Assembly: GCF_036711975.1 (NCBI RefSeq) | Contig: NC_091973.1 | Coordinates: 16,492,001 to 16,556,000, forward strand | Direction: 5' to 3' | DNA from: Onthophagus taurus | Taxonomy: Eukaryota > Arthropoda > Insecta > Coleoptera > Scarabaeidae | DNA length: 64,000 bases | Shown: one piece after another, positions 23,867 through 33,032 of the stretch | How positions within the stretch are numbered: position 1 is the first letter of the stretch | Layout of the letters: the number at the start of each line of letters is the position of its first letter | Made by a program: the position numbers and the translations under genes | Notes under the pieces: generated by a model | Database searches by the model: none | The model's input: the letters and a program-made list of their open reading frames with translations, nothing else | What the model was told of the DNA's origin: nothing

Positions 23867-24802
23867 TTATAATACATCCTTTTTTGCAATCCAAGAATTA
23901 TGAGAGCTATCCATTCCCAACCATTTCACTCGGACTTTATTTCCTTTTCGACGAAGAACTTTTTCAATTAAAAATACATCCGGGTGTTTCACACGTTGTA
24001 ATTCTTCGTCGTAAAATGCTCCAAGAATGGGTTCTCCTCTACCATCTTTAATAAGGTAAGTCCTGGGATTAGTATTTTGAACTGTCGCTATGGTGAAAAT
24101 TTCATTGGACCAAGTTGGTTGGTAACCTTTAGCAAAAGCGTGTCTGTACTTGCTAATTCGCACGTGTTCCCCCACATTAAATTTATGGTGGTTGGGGTCG
24201 ACAACTTTAATGGAATTGTATACAGTATTTAACAGAGCAGATTCATTTCGTCGATTAACAGCTGAAGGTTTCATGTGAATGGTGCGATGTATTGTGTTGT
24301 TGTAAGATTTTAGTAATTTGGGTAGTAAGTCTAACCAGCGATAATTTCCTTGCATACTAAATTCTTTCCACATTTTATTTTTTAGGGTTCTATTAAACCG
24401 TTCGATAATCGAGCTTTTTAAAGTGGAATAGGTGCTGTAATGATTAATGTTAAGTTGTTCCATTAATTTTTGAAAATCGCTATTGTAAAACTCTTTCCCA
24501 TTATCGGTTTGTAAGTTGCTCGGAGTAATATTCTTTTTACTATGCAAAATGTCCTTCATAGCTTGAGTAACCTCTTTCCCAGTTTTGGTTTTGAGTGGTA
24601 AGGCCCATGCGTATTTTGAAAAAGCGTTGATAACAGTCAGTATATACTTGTAACCTTTATTGACCGACGCATATGGGATCATTTCAACCAAATCAGCTTG
24701 ATAAAGATCCAATAGTCCGTGAAGCAGAACGCGGCGTCGCCGATAATGTCGTCTCGCAGGTGCATGTAGTTCGTTAACGAGATCTCGCTTAACACTAACC
24801 AT
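23867..24802 (-). CDS. Polinton integrase (retroviral type, chromodomain tail)
   Basis: This 311-residue protein inserts the element by joining its TIR ends to target DNA, producing the 6-bp duplication. The rve core shows YQADLVEM (Asp about 37), NLQTDNGKEF (Asp about 100) and SIIERFNRTLKNKMW (Glu about 134). The second half has an SH3-like region (HKFNVGEHVRISKYRHAF), then FLIEKVLRRKGNKVRVKWLG and NSWIAKKDVL, which look like a chromodomain that could guide integration to marked chromatin. The ATG overlaps the stop of the upstream gene (TAATG at 24802). The classical N-terminal HHCC zinc finger is not evident, so the start may be truncated or unusual. Confidence 0.93.
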   Translation of the reverse strand: MVSVKRDLVNELHAPARRHYRRRRVLLHGLLDLYQADLVEMIPYASVNKGYKYILTVINAFSKYAWALPLKTKTGKEVTQAMKDILHSKKNITPSNLQTDNGKEFYNSDFQKLMEQLNINHYSTYSTLKSSIIERFNRTLKNKMWKEFSMQGNYRWLDLLPKLLKSYNNTIHRTIHMKPSAVNRRNESALLNTVYNSIKVVDPNHHKFNVGEHVRISKYRHAFAKGYQPTWSNEIFTIATVQNTNPRTYLIKDGRGEPILGAFYDEELQRVKHPDVFLIEKVLRRKGNKVRVKWLGMDSSHNSWIAKKDVL

Positions 24803-25209
24803 TACTCTACAACCCCTTCAATCAACAACTCTACAAGAAAAGGTAGTCCTCCTATCGGTGCATTATTTTTACACTTAATGGTATCTCCGCGTTTGAGTTG
24901 GACTCCCTGGAGCGACTTAATAACGATATCGTTAACAAGTAACTGAACATGAGCGGACTTTACAACATCTTTTATCATACCTTCGTAGAAAGAATTGATG
25001 TAATCCGTAATTCCACTTTTGTTTGTGATTTTATAAAGTTTTGTTTTTGGATCAACATCTCCATCACCACGTAAAGTTAAAATAAATGTTGATGAAGGTT
25101 GTAGAACTTCGGATCTTGCTATGTGGTTCTGTATAACATGGTGGTGAACATGCTTACCAAATTTATCGACAGATGTAGAACCATGTTCACCAAAAGGGTT
25201 TAAAGGCAT
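24802..25209 (-). CDS. Polinton protein of unknown function, 135 aa
   Basis: I do not recognise a named family. The protein is soluble-looking with no membrane segment. It begins MPLNPFGEHGSTSVDKFGKH and contains GDGDVDPKTKLYKI and a basic VQLKRGDTIKCKNN. It sits immediately before the integrase, with the stop and start codons overlapping, and just after the DUF8207-like gene. A structural or DNA-associated role in the virion or integration complex is a guess from position only. The ATG at 25209 is clear and the frame is open. Confidence 0.7.
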   Translation of the reverse strand: MPLNPFGEHGSTSVDKFGKHVHHHVIQNHIARSEVLQPSSTFILTLRGDGDVDPKTKLYKITNKSGITDYINSFYEGMIKDVVKSAHVQLLVNDIVIKSLQGVQLKRGDTIKCKNNAPIGGLPFLVELLIEGVVE

Positions 25210-25255
25210 ATTGGCTTCTGAAGCGTCACAGAAACAGAAAAAAGTTTATATACCC

Positions 25256-26416
25256 TTAACGAATGACTTGCGCTTCCCGTAATTCCTCTATGAGGGATAT
25301 AATTTCGTTATGATGAGCAGTATGACCTGCTGCTTCGGAAGCAAGTAGTAAACGCAACCGATCAACTAATTCGTTCACGTCGTCCCAGTATTCGTACTCT
25401 TTAATTGCAGCAGGTACTAACAACTTATTTAAGTGACCTGATCCAGTTTTAGGTTTTGGCCAATATCGAGCCCAGTACACATTTGGTCTTTGACCCAAGG
25501 AAATTGGTTTGATTATGTTCACAAACTTTTCATTTTCATCATCAGTTATGATACTTTTTGAAGCGTCATAATCTCTTTTATGTACATTCGAACGTTGTAA
25601 GATATCTTTGTAATTTCTCGCATCTGGTAAAGTAAATTTACCCGGTTTATTTTTGAATAACAACTCGTATAACCCCGGTGTTCCTGTATACGTAAATTCA
25701 CCCACCAAAATGTTTTTCCCGTCAAACGTTATTGGTTGATTTGCGATATACAATCCATCGGTAAGTGCACGAACACCGTAAGTTTGATCGAACTCGTTAT
25801 TTACATCTACTGTTAAACCCGTAACATAGGTACGTGGTAAGGGGTCCAGCTGTCCTAAAGCTTCTCGAATAACTGTCTGTTCCATCATTCCCTCCATATT
25901 CTCTTTCATGCGCGCCAACTGCTCCCTAGCGTCCCGCTCGTAGACATCTAAAGATGTGTCTGACTCACGAACAGAAACCTCAGGTGTAGTATCTCGACCC
26001 TCGAACACCTCTTCGTCGCTGAGAAATTGCGGACTCCGTGCGAGTTCCGGTGAAACATCCATGCTAGCTCCCGGTTTAATGGGTGTTGACGTAACTCTAC
26101 GTTTAGGTTTCACTCTAGGAGTTTCCAGTTTAAGTCCTTTAGAAGGTTTCTGCAAGTCAGCCAGTAAGGCTGAGATATCTGGTGACTGCTCCTTTTTCGG
26201 GGTAAATAAATCACGTTTTATCCCGAATTTATTGTCGAGCGCTAATAAATTGACAGTTTGTAATTTTTTGGAAATATCTGTCAGAGGTTCTTTCAGTGGA
26301 GCGAGTTGAGCTTCGGCAATGGACTGCTTCTGTTTTATATCTCCTTTCAAAGTGCGTATTTTATGTTTAACATCTTCTCGCGCAGCTATTAACTGTTGTG
26401 CAACATTACGATTCAT
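25256..26416 (-). CDS. Polinton DUF8207-like protein, 386 aa
   Basis: The N-terminal 60 residues are a charged helix, probably a coiled coil (REDVKHKIRTLKGDIKQKQS). Next comes a disordered, Ser/Thr/Pro-rich segment (RRVTSTPIKPGASMDVSPE). The C-terminal domain (about residues 205-330) has DQTYGVRALTDGLYIANQPI, VGEFTYTGTPGLYELLFKNK and NYKDILQRSNVHKRDY. This matches, from memory, the family listed as DUF8207 in insect proteomes and tied to Polintons. Its function is unknown; the fold could bind DNA or capsid. Start ATG at 26416. Confidence 0.8.
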   Translation of the reverse strand: MNRNVAQQLIAAREDVKHKIRTLKGDIKQKQSIAEAQLAPLKEPLTDISKKLQTVNLLALDNKFGIKRDLFTPKKEQSPDISALLADLQKPSKGLKLETPRVKPKRRVTSTPIKPGASMDVSPELARSPQFLSDEEVFEGRDTTPEVSVRESDTSLDVYERDAREQLARMKENMEGMMEQTVIREALGQLDPLPRTYVTGLTVDVNNEFDQTYGVRALTDGLYIANQPITFDGKNILVGEFTYTGTPGLYELLFKNKPGKFTLPDARNYKDILQRSNVHKRDYDASKSIITDDENEKFVNIIKPISLGQRPNVYWARYWPKPKTGSGHLNKLLVPAAIKEYEYWDDVNELVDRLRLLLASEAAGHTAHHNEIISLIEELREAQVIR

Positions 26417-26479
26417 AGTTCAACGTGATAGTGTAATGATCGCACAGAGACTGAGCATGCAGTCGTAAAGTCAATGGTT

Positions 26480-27181
26480 TTACAGTATAATGTACTCATC
26501 GAAACCTTTCCGATAGCGTCCGTTATTTTTATCGCAATCTAAATCAATAACTAATATACCGTGCGGTGTATCCCAACAAGTTCGACAAATTCTGACAAAA
26601 TCATCCCACGTAATGTCCCCTAGCAAATGATCGTTGTAAATATGTTTCAAGTTAGTGAGATCTTGTTTAAATAAAACTAAAAGGTTGCAATTGTCACGTA
26701 AAAGCTGCTTGGAAATGGCGCTATAACTTTGAGCGAGTAAAAAAGTATCAACGTTTCTATGACGACCGTATGAAAAATATTCCTTGATAATCTGTTGCTC
26801 TGTAGGAGCAATATCATCAAAAATAATAATTGAATATTCTTTCACCTTTGACGGTGGTAGAAATCGTCCGACATCTGAGTATTCATAATAGCCGCAAGAG
26901 CGGATAGGTTTAAGTAATTGTCGTAGAAATTCGTATTTGATTTGGTAGAGTGAATTAGAGCACAAATATACATTCAAAAAGCGCAACCCGTTGAGAGCTG
27001 TCAATAAAGTTAACATTACGTTTGTTTTTCCGGCACCCGAAGAACCAATTATCAAACCACGTTTACATTCCCCACCAAATAATTCGCTATGTCGTTTAAA
27101 TTTATTTGCAGCGAAGTCGTTATGAAGATTACAGATTGGTAGTGTTAAAGGTTGGCTAACAAACTTAACGTCTTCAACCAT
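26480..27181 (-). CDS. Polinton genome-packaging ATPase (FtsK/HerA, A32-like)
   Basis: This 233-residue ATPase would pump element DNA into capsids. Walker A is GSSGAGKT at residues 46-53 and Walker B is IIIFDDIAP at about 118-126. They are followed by the sensor-like HRNVDTFLLAQSY with a conserved Gln. The length is normal for Polinton ATPases. The ATG at 27181 is supported by similarity beginning soon after. All key residues are present. Confidence 0.93.
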   Translation of the reverse strand: MVEDVKFVSQPLTLPICNLHNDFAANKFKRHSELFGGECKRGLIIGSSGAGKTNVMLTLLTALNGLRFLNVYLCSNSLYQIKYEFLRQLLKPIRSCGYYEYSDVGRFLPPSKVKEYSIIIFDDIAPTEQQIIKEYFSYGRHRNVDTFLLAQSYSAISKQLLRDNCNLLVLFKQDLTNLKHIYNDHLLGDITWDDFVRICRTCWDTPHGILVIDLDCDKNNGRYRKGFDEYIIL

Positions 27182-27824
27182 GCTGACGGGTGATACTTGA
27201 ACGGGAGATTAACAAGAAATGAAGTCGTAGTAGAAAACAATGTTTATTTTATCATAAAATGTAGCATACAAAAAATTTCAGCAGATTATTTATTATCATT
27301 GTTTCAAAATAATGGTTTACAACACTTTAACTATATAAACTGTTAACATTGAGTTTGAAAGTTATTTAAAGCGTGCGTAATATTACACAATATTTATTTT
27401 ACAATAAGACGTGGTATACATAAATTTACAAAATTATTTATTATCATGATTTCAAAAGTATCTGTATGGTTGATGTAGTAGAACCACCAGTGGGTTATTC
27501 ACATACAGATGTTATGTGATTAAACAAAATAAAGCAGTGTAAGTCACAGTACAATTTACACTACTTAGTATTAAATTAACAATAAGTAGATACGGTAAAT
27601 ATTCAAATAAGTAATTAATAATACATATTAACAAAAGCATGGGAGCGGTAACAATAAGTAGATACGGTAAATATTCAAATAAATAATTAATAATACATAT
27701 AAACAAAAGCATGGGAGCGGAAAAGGTGAAAAGGAAGCGAACTTGTTGTCATATCATCAATTCGAACGATTTTCAGTATCATACAAGGATGGTGTACAAA
27801 TTTGAAAAAACCACCTACAACATA
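27182..27824. other. AT-rich spacer with a 72-bp tandem repeat
   Basis: No gene is seen. Bases 27579-27650 and 27651-27720 are two copies of a 72-bp unit starting ACAATAAGTAGATACGG and ending GCATGGGAGCGG, with about three differences. An open frame through the repeat is repetitive and unlikely to be a gene. The spacer probably holds the ATPase promoter and the 3' end of the next gene upstream. Confidence 0.6.
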
Positions 27825-28385
27825 TTAGTTGCTGAGACATCCCTCCGACAATTCCTCAGTACTTTGATCCTCCTCAAGTTGTGGTTTAAAACAGACTCGA
27901 AACAAAGACACACGACAACACATCGCACACCAATATTTTTTATTTAAAATAATAGTCTGCAATCGTTCAGAAGATGCATACTTTATTTTCGAGCGCAATT
28001 TCACACGACAATCCAGTTGTAAAACGTTCGTTATACTAATATGGTGTAGGCGGCGTCGACAACGATAGCAAAGGTTGCCCAAATGTGATTCATAAAAAAC
28101 ATACCTTGCTTGATACTGAAGACCCACTCCGAAAGTTGAACTCCAATCAACCGGAGAACCGTGGAACAACTTATGTACGGTGCCTTGCGACATTTTCTTT
28201 CCAAAGCGTTCCACGGTGGGGAAGCAAACCTCCCCAAGATTGATTCGATCGCCCTTTCGGGATATTCGACGCCAGAAGCATATGTCCCAGCTGTACATTA
28301 CGTTTAGTAGTAGAGTCTTTGGTAAAACATCTACTAACCGCAACGTACGGTCTTTACGGGAAATCGTCGAATTAACGCTCTCCAT
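27825..28385 (-). CDS. Unknown Polinton protein with Cys pairs, 186 aa
   Basis: I do not recognise this protein. The first ATG is at 28385 (MESVNSTISRKD); the open frame runs back to a TTG at 28421. Two acceptor-like sites (TCTCTTGCAG and ACGTTGCAG) lie just before the ATG, so an upstream exon is possible. The sequence is basic with DVLPKTLLLNVMYSWD and WRRISRKGDRINLGEV. Two Cys pairs, LCYRCRRRLHH and WCAMCCR, could bind zinc. It lies 33 bp after the Pro-rich gene, pointing the same way. An RNA- or DNA-binding accessory role is only a guess. Confidence 0.6.
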   Translation of the reverse strand: MESVNSTISRKDRTLRLVDVLPKTLLLNVMYSWDICFWRRISRKGDRINLGEVCFPTVERFGKKMSQGTVHKLFHGSPVDWSSTFGVGLQYQARYVFYESHLGNLCYRCRRRLHHISITNVLQLDCRVKLRSKIKYASSERLQTIILNKKYWCAMCCRVSLFRVCFKPQLEEDQSTEELSEGCLSN

Positions 28386-28454
28386 AGCCAACTCCTGCAA
28401 CGTTAACACTGCAAGAGACAAAAAAACTGAACGAGCTTCAAAAAAAAAACGCTA

Positions 28455-29612
28455 TTAACCGTTGTCAGGCAGCAGCCTGAGAAGGGACTTATACAGGTTA
28501 ATTTTGGTGTTGTACATGTTAAGGATGTTTGAAGAAGCAGCAAAGCAGACGGTGGGATTCTGGTTTACTGCATTCAACGCGTTCACGAAGTGGCGCTTAT
28601 GATGTTCCAAAGTCGTCACTTTGGTTTGCAATTGAGGTTTCAAGCCCAAGATGAAAAAATCCTCTTGGGACAAAAGACTGCTTGCCAAGTTGGTTGTTGA
28701 ATGCAGAAACGCATCAACCCATGGGTCGGGATGTGCGGTATTTACAGCTGGAAGATTTTGCCTCTGCGGGATAGTAGGGATAGGTAAAGGTGGTGGGAAC
28801 ACCACATTTTGTGGTGGGATAGTTGTGATAGTTGGCGGGCTGTCACGGATGTCGATGGTCACCTCTGGTGGAGATGTAACCACCGTTGCAGGTCTGGTTA
28901 CTGTAGCGAGTGTAGGTACTCTTCGTGTGTTACGGGGAGGTTTGGCTAATGCGTTGCGCAGCAATCTACAGGAGTCTTGTGAAGCAGGAGAAGGGTTTGG
29001 GCGGGTAGTTTGTTTCACGCAACCCCTTGACAACAAGTTGACGCGTTTTTTTATACGGCGGGATGTGTACCGTATGGGTCCACTCGAGAAGACAGGCGAA
29101 ACACATATCCTATCGGAGGGTTGGGATACGTCTTCCGTCGCTGGTACAGACGGTGCCGCAAGCACCTGGTTTTCAGCAGGTGCTTGACTTGTGACATCCG
29201 TATGTACAATATCTGGAAGTGGTTGTACCACGTCGGCCTGATTGGTAGCAGGTTCAGGTGGCACAACAACTTCCTGATATGTTCCTTCTTCTCGTATCTC
29301 CATACTGATGCGAGTTAAGCCGTAGGACGACAAGGTTGGACTGGTGGTAACAATCGCACCATTGTCGTTCCCTGGCTGTGACCGGAGCTCATTCATTATT
29401 TGCTCGTACAGTGGTGGGTCTGTAGTGAAATCCTGCATGGTACGACTCAAACCGTCAAAGTTGCCGCTGCAATATAATGGTAACGACGGTAGGCTTGACT
29501 CAACAACATTCGTACTGTCGTTATTGCGTGGCAGCACGGCAACCAGTGGGTCGGTCATACCATCGGTATTATCGCTTGCACGAGCGTGGCTGTTACCAAT
29601 TAAGTGAAGCAT
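28455..29612 (-). CDS. Unknown Pro/Thr-rich Polinton protein, 385 aa
   Basis: The protein is largely disordered: Pro-, Thr- and Ser-rich through about residue 290 (PPEVTIDIRDSPPTITTIPP, VVFPPPLPIPTIPQ) with a basic patch RYTSRRIKKRVNL. A more ordered C-terminal part follows (WVDAFLHSTTNLASSLLSQE to KSLLRLLPDNG) that looks helical. There is no signal peptide. Its location between the two gene blocks of the element and its composition suggest a fast-evolving accessory or regulatory protein. ATG at 29612 (ATGCTTCAC). Function unknown. Confidence 0.65.
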   Translation of the reverse strand: MLHLIGNSHARASDNTDGMTDPLVAVLPRNNDSTNVVESSLPSLPLYCSGNFDGLSRTMQDFTTDPPLYEQIMNELRSQPGNDNGAIVTTSPTLSSYGLTRISMEIREEGTYQEVVVPPEPATNQADVVQPLPDIVHTDVTSQAPAENQVLAAPSVPATEDVSQPSDRICVSPVFSSGPIRYTSRRIKKRVNLLSRGCVKQTTRPNPSPASQDSCRLLRNALAKPPRNTRRVPTLATVTRPATVVTSPPEVTIDIRDSPPTITTIPPQNVVFPPPLPIPTIPQRQNLPAVNTAHPDPWVDAFLHSTTNLASSLLSQEDFFILGLKPQLQTKVTTLEHHKRHFVNALNAVNQNPTVCFAASSNILNMYNTKINLYKSLLRLLPDNG

Positions 29613-30504
29613 AATGGGAAAGACTTCAAGGAATCAAAAGGGTTACAAAAAATTTGGATTATTTTATTAAAATTATACGTTCGCTCACGTCTGACAAGTT
29701 TGCAATCCGCTGAAGAACCACTTTTCTCAGCGTATAACAATTAATGTCTGAAATCATCACAAACATACATGAAGAAAACCGATAAAAATTGTATTGATGT
29801 AACTTACTTTTCAAATGGTTTTCTATCACGTCTGACAGGTTTGCAATGCGCTGAAGAACCACTTTTCTCAGCGTATAACAATTAATACCTGAAATCATCA
29901 CAAACATACATGAAGAAAACCGATAAAAATTGTATTGATGTAACTTACTTTTCAAATGGTTTTCTAGCAGAAGGCGATTTCTTCGTGGTCGGAAAAACAC
30001 AGTTTTTAACAAAATCTGTTATTATTGTAAACACACTTTTTAAGGAATTATCGTCTTTTGTACACTACTATATCACTCAGCGACTGCTGTACACGGAGTG
30101 AGGAGTAACCCACTTTCCACTACCTTTAAGTACGGGTTAGTGAACAGGTATTTGTCCGGTCAACTGTCTGGGAATGCGAGGTCGTTTAGGTCTTCTCCTT
30201 GTTATCGCCTGTGACTGAAGGGGAGGTCATACTGTCTGGGAATGCGAGGTTGTCCAGGTTTTCTCCTTGTTATCGCCTGTGGCCCAAGGGGAGGTCATAC
30301 TGTCTGAGAATGCGAGGTCGTTCGGACCTTATCTTCGCCCGTGACTCAAGGGGGGTTACAATCCCCCCCCTCCCCCTCCCCTCCCCTCCCCTGCCCCACC
30401 CCTGCCCCACCCCCCCGCGCGGGCTCAACTACGAAAAGGGGGGGAAGGGGAGGTGAAGAGGTTCCTTTAAATAAAACTCATCAATATGGATAAAAAAATA
30501 ACAT
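29613..30504. other. Central Polinton spacer with two tandem repeats and a C/G tract
   Basis: A 141-bp unit is duplicated at 29686-29826 and 29827-29967. A 68-bp unit beginning CTGTCTGGGAATGCGAGG is repeated at 30164-30231, 30232-30299 and, partly, 30300-30361. A pure C/T then C/G tract fills about 30361-30460. No clear gene lies here. The 117-codon frame at 29659-30012 is just the 141-bp repeat read through. This separates the replication/integration block from the capsid block. Confidence 0.75.
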
Positions 30505-30840
30505 TTATTTCTTTTCTAACGTACATTTAATACAATGCATTTTAGGTGGTGGTGGTCCATCGAAATGAGTTTCCGCACAATCATTATTATAATGTTCAAG
30601 ACACGGTAACTTCATTTGTAACATTTTCGATTGCTGGTAGGCGAACGGTAGTTGGGTCCAAATTCTTCGTAATTCCATAGATGGTACTTTATCGAAATAA
30701 TACTGTGTTGGTAAATATTTTAAATCACGAGCTGGAATGTTCGCAAATGAGGCATCTTGTTCATATTTTTTCATTACGCTGTACACTTTCTTGGCAGATG
30801 TAAGTGGCCAACACCCAAACACAGTGAACACTTGTTCCAT
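30505..30840 (-). CDS. Unknown Polinton protein, 111 aa
   Basis: The small protein has a clear ATG at 30840, 50 bp after the D-x-Q-G-F gene it follows. It contains VYSVMKKYEQDASFANIPAR and ends in a Cys/His-rich tail (LPCLEHYNNDCAETHF, then MHCIKCTLEKK) that could bind one zinc ion. I recognise no family. Cytosolic or nuclear by composition. Confidence 0.55.
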   Translation of the reverse strand: MEQVFTVFGCWPLTSAKKVYSVMKKYEQDASFANIPARDLKYLPTQYYFDKVPSMELRRIWTQLPFAYQQSKMLQMKLPCLEHYNNDCAETHFDGPPPPKMHCIKCTLEKK

Positions 30841-30890
30841 CGCAACCAGCTCTTAACTATCCCCCATTACGACTTGTCTCTGCTTTATAG

Positions 30891-31406
30891 TCACCGACTG
30901 TCTTTCGCATCCTTGTTTTGCACCCCCTCTTCGACAACTTCTTGTAAGTGGCGTACATTGGAAAGAGCGCACATACTTCTTCGTCGCGAGTGAAAAGCAC
31001 AGCTCGGTATACCCATCTCAAGTTTATAGATACTACCTTCCAACGCAAATATCGGCGCGGAAATAATATGTCTTAAAAATTTAATTTTTTCAGGTCCTTT
31101 AACATACACTTTCTTGACATTCCGACACAGATATTTGACTATGGCGTCGAATTCCATTGGATGGATAAAACCAACTTTCCAGTCGATGCAATGATGATGT
31201 GTCATTAACCAGTTTGCAGTATTCCTATATTTAGATGGTAATGAAGCTATACTGCTACTCGGTTGAAAAACGTGGTGGGTTATGCATTTGTTACTATCAC
31301 ATGATGCTAATTCTTTAGGTACGAACTGATCTTCGTTGACCATGAAACCTTGTATATCGAGAATTATGTATTGAGTTTTATTTGAATACATCTTGCTTCC
31401 GTACAT
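30891..31406 (-). CDS. D-x-Q-G-F family protein 1 (Polinton), 171 aa
   Basis: This is one of three related proteins in the window (others at 36930-37412 and 50175-50678). Shared features in order are YIILDIQGFMVNED near the N-terminus, a HHVFQPSSSI block, WLMTHHHCIDWKVGFIHP, a VYVKGPEKIKFLRHI block, and the C-terminal CAFHSRRRSMCALSNVRHL. The last gives the spacing C-x2-H-x6-C. The order of blocks recalls DEDDh exonucleases with their catalytic acids replaced, which I offer only as a hypothesis. The first ATG is at 31406; an upstream GTG is in frame. It follows the major capsid gene, as in the remnant at 50-51 kb. Confidence 0.75.
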   Translation of the reverse strand: MYGSKMYSNKTQYIILDIQGFMVNEDQFVPKELASCDSNKCITHHVFQPSSSIASLPSKYRNTANWLMTHHHCIDWKVGFIHPMEFDAIVKYLCRNVKKVYVKGPEKIKFLRHIISAPIFALEGSIYKLEMGIPSCAFHSRRRSMCALSNVRHLQEVVEEGVQNKDAKDSR

Positions 31407-31581
31407 CAACACGATTATCCATACTATGCAGCCGTAGAAATCTGTCGCACAACTTATACTCTACGACTTTTTTTTGTTTACGCTGAATATAGAAGTCTCA
31501 CATTTCGGATGATGAGCTACGGGTGCGATGCGGCTCAGGATCCGATCCAACTACACACTACCAACCCTTCTTTCCCCATAC

Positions 31582-32844
31582 TCAAGTCATTTGTTTGACG
31601 ATTTTTGTTAGTGGAGAATATTGAAACGCCTTATCATGTAAAACTAAACAGTATGCTGTGGTACCATCAGGAATCGGATTTTTTGTCGTAAATTCTATCC
31701 GTATTTCTACCCCACTTTTGTGTAGCGCTTCTGCTTGATATGTACAATCAATTCCAATCAGTGGATAATTTTCAATAAATTGTTTCGGAGTGAGTAATGG
31801 TTCTCCTTCCTTCCCATAGTAGGACTTTTGAAAGCGTGTATACATGTCATATAACACTGCGACACGATTACTATCAAAGTCCACGTTCAGATTATCGTAT
31901 GGGTAGCGTTCACCGTTTAGAAATACCGTCAAATTGGTGAGTTTTACATTATCAAAGGTTGCCATGTTCGCCAACTGTTTTCCTTTCTTCTTTGTTTGAA
32001 ACCCAATTATTATAAATCTAGGTGTTTCCAACTGCGGAGCTGTTTTCACAGCCCATGAATGCTTTGTTGTTTGAGGTAAAGAAGGATATTCATGTACTTC
32101 CCAACTGCGAAAAGGTATTTGCAGATCAATATTTCGTCCTGCTATTTTTGTTAGAGCTAATTGTTCTCGTAAGCCTACGGCTAGATGGGGCATTCTCCAC
32201 ACAACTTTATCGATTTTTAACTGTAACGGTTCTTCTACCGTATTCACAAGCACATCATTATCATCATTATTACGAATTAACACTAGCTCTTGTCTCACAT
32301 TCATCACAATTGTTTTAAAATCTTCAGCAAACCCTATTAATGTCTTTAGCGGTACACTCAATCCAAAATTTCCATTTTTATCCATTATTGCATCCGTTAC
32401 AGGGGATGTTGGGACCACTTGACCTAGCAGATCCTCGCCCATGTTCCAACCTGCGTTCGCCAACTTTATTATATCGTGAGGGGTATACGAAAAGTATCCT
32501 TTCATACATGATGTTAACCCCACGTTTCTCACTCCATCTATTTGAACACCATTTATAAGATAGCGAATATCACTGAACATAAACGCTACAGGATTATTTA
32601 TCAATTTTGCAGTTGCACTAGCATCTTTTGTTGCTTTACCACTCGCATCCAGTTTACGTACGCTCCCTTCCACATACAAAAAACTTTCATGAGGCAATGT
32701 GTAATTGTCTATTTCGGGTATGCCTATACGAATTTCATCATTGTTACCGAAGCTAGTAGAACCAAACGGTTGATGGGAATGATATTCGTAACTTACAATC
32801 GAGTTATCTACTTTTATTTTCTCCGTGACGTTTAAGGACTCCAT
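31582..32844 (-). CDS. Polinton major capsid protein (double jelly-roll type)
   Basis: The 420-residue protein has the pattern of Polinton/adintovirus hexons. Recognisable blocks are the N-terminal EYHSHQPFGSTSFGNNDEIR, VAFMFSDIRYLINGVQIDG, VVWRMPHLAVGLREQLAL, PRFIIIGFQTKKKGKQ and LTVFLNGERYPYDNLNVDFD. The C-terminus is YCLVLHDKAFQYSPLTKIV. The strand-rich composition fits two jelly-roll domains that trimerise into capsomers. The remnant at 50797-51141 matches its C-terminal 115 residues. It is the first of a leftward run of virion genes with 17 bp or less between several of them. ATG at 32844. Intact. Confidence 0.9.
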   Translation of the reverse strand: MESLNVTEKIKVDNSIVSYEYHSHQPFGSTSFGNNDEIRIGIPEIDNYTLPHESFLYVEGSVRKLDASGKATKDASATAKLINNPVAFMFSDIRYLINGVQIDGVRNVGLTSCMKGYFSYTPHDIIKLANAGWNMGEDLLGQVVPTSPVTDAIMDKNGNFGLSVPLKTLIGFAEDFKTIVMNVRQELVLIRNNDDNDVLVNTVEEPLQLKIDKVVWRMPHLAVGLREQLALTKIAGRNIDLQIPFRSWEVHEYPSLPQTTKHSWAVKTAPQLETPRFIIIGFQTKKKGKQLANMATFDNVKLTNLTVFLNGERYPYDNLNVDFDSNRVAVLYDMYTRFQKSYYGKEGEPLLTPKQFIENYPLIGIDCTYQAEALHKSGVEIRIEFTTKNPIPDGTTAYCLVLHDKAFQYSPLTKIVKQMT

Positions 32845-33015
32845 TTATAGTAGTTGAAAACCTAAGTTGCTTAAATACTGACGATTGACGCGTGTTAACT
32901 GGGTAGTTGATTTTCGCTTACTGTTAGGTTTTACATCCTTTCGTACCGTTTTATACATTACTCTATCACCCAGATTTTCCTGTGCTTTTCTTCGAACGTC
33001 GTACACTATACCCAT
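32845..33015 (-). CDS. Small basic Polinton protein, 56 aa
   Basis: This is a very basic peptide (KTVRKDVKPNSKRKSTTQ) ending in NRQYLSNLGFQLL, fitted exactly between the two capsid genes: its stop abuts the major capsid ATG. The first ATG is 33015; a GTG at 33036 is in frame. Size, charge and position recall small core or cement proteins of adenovirus-like virions, but no family is recognised. Confidence 0.6.
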   Translation of the reverse strand: MGIVYDVRRKAQENLGDRVMYKTVRKDVKPNSKRKSTTQLTRVNRQYLSNLGFQLL

Positions 33016-33032
33016 ATTAAATACCCTACTAC

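Noticed and set aside
27512-27712. 66-codon hydrophobic ORF as a membrane protein
   Set aside because: It is the 72-bp tandem repeat read in frame; AT-rich sequence gives spurious hydrophobic codons.
29659-30012. 117-codon protein with a 47-residue repeat
   Set aside because: The repeat is just the 141-bp DNA duplication, which happens to be a multiple of three; no similarity or good context.
30199-30456. Small Pro-rich ORF
   Set aside because: It arises from the 68-bp repeats and the C-rich tract.
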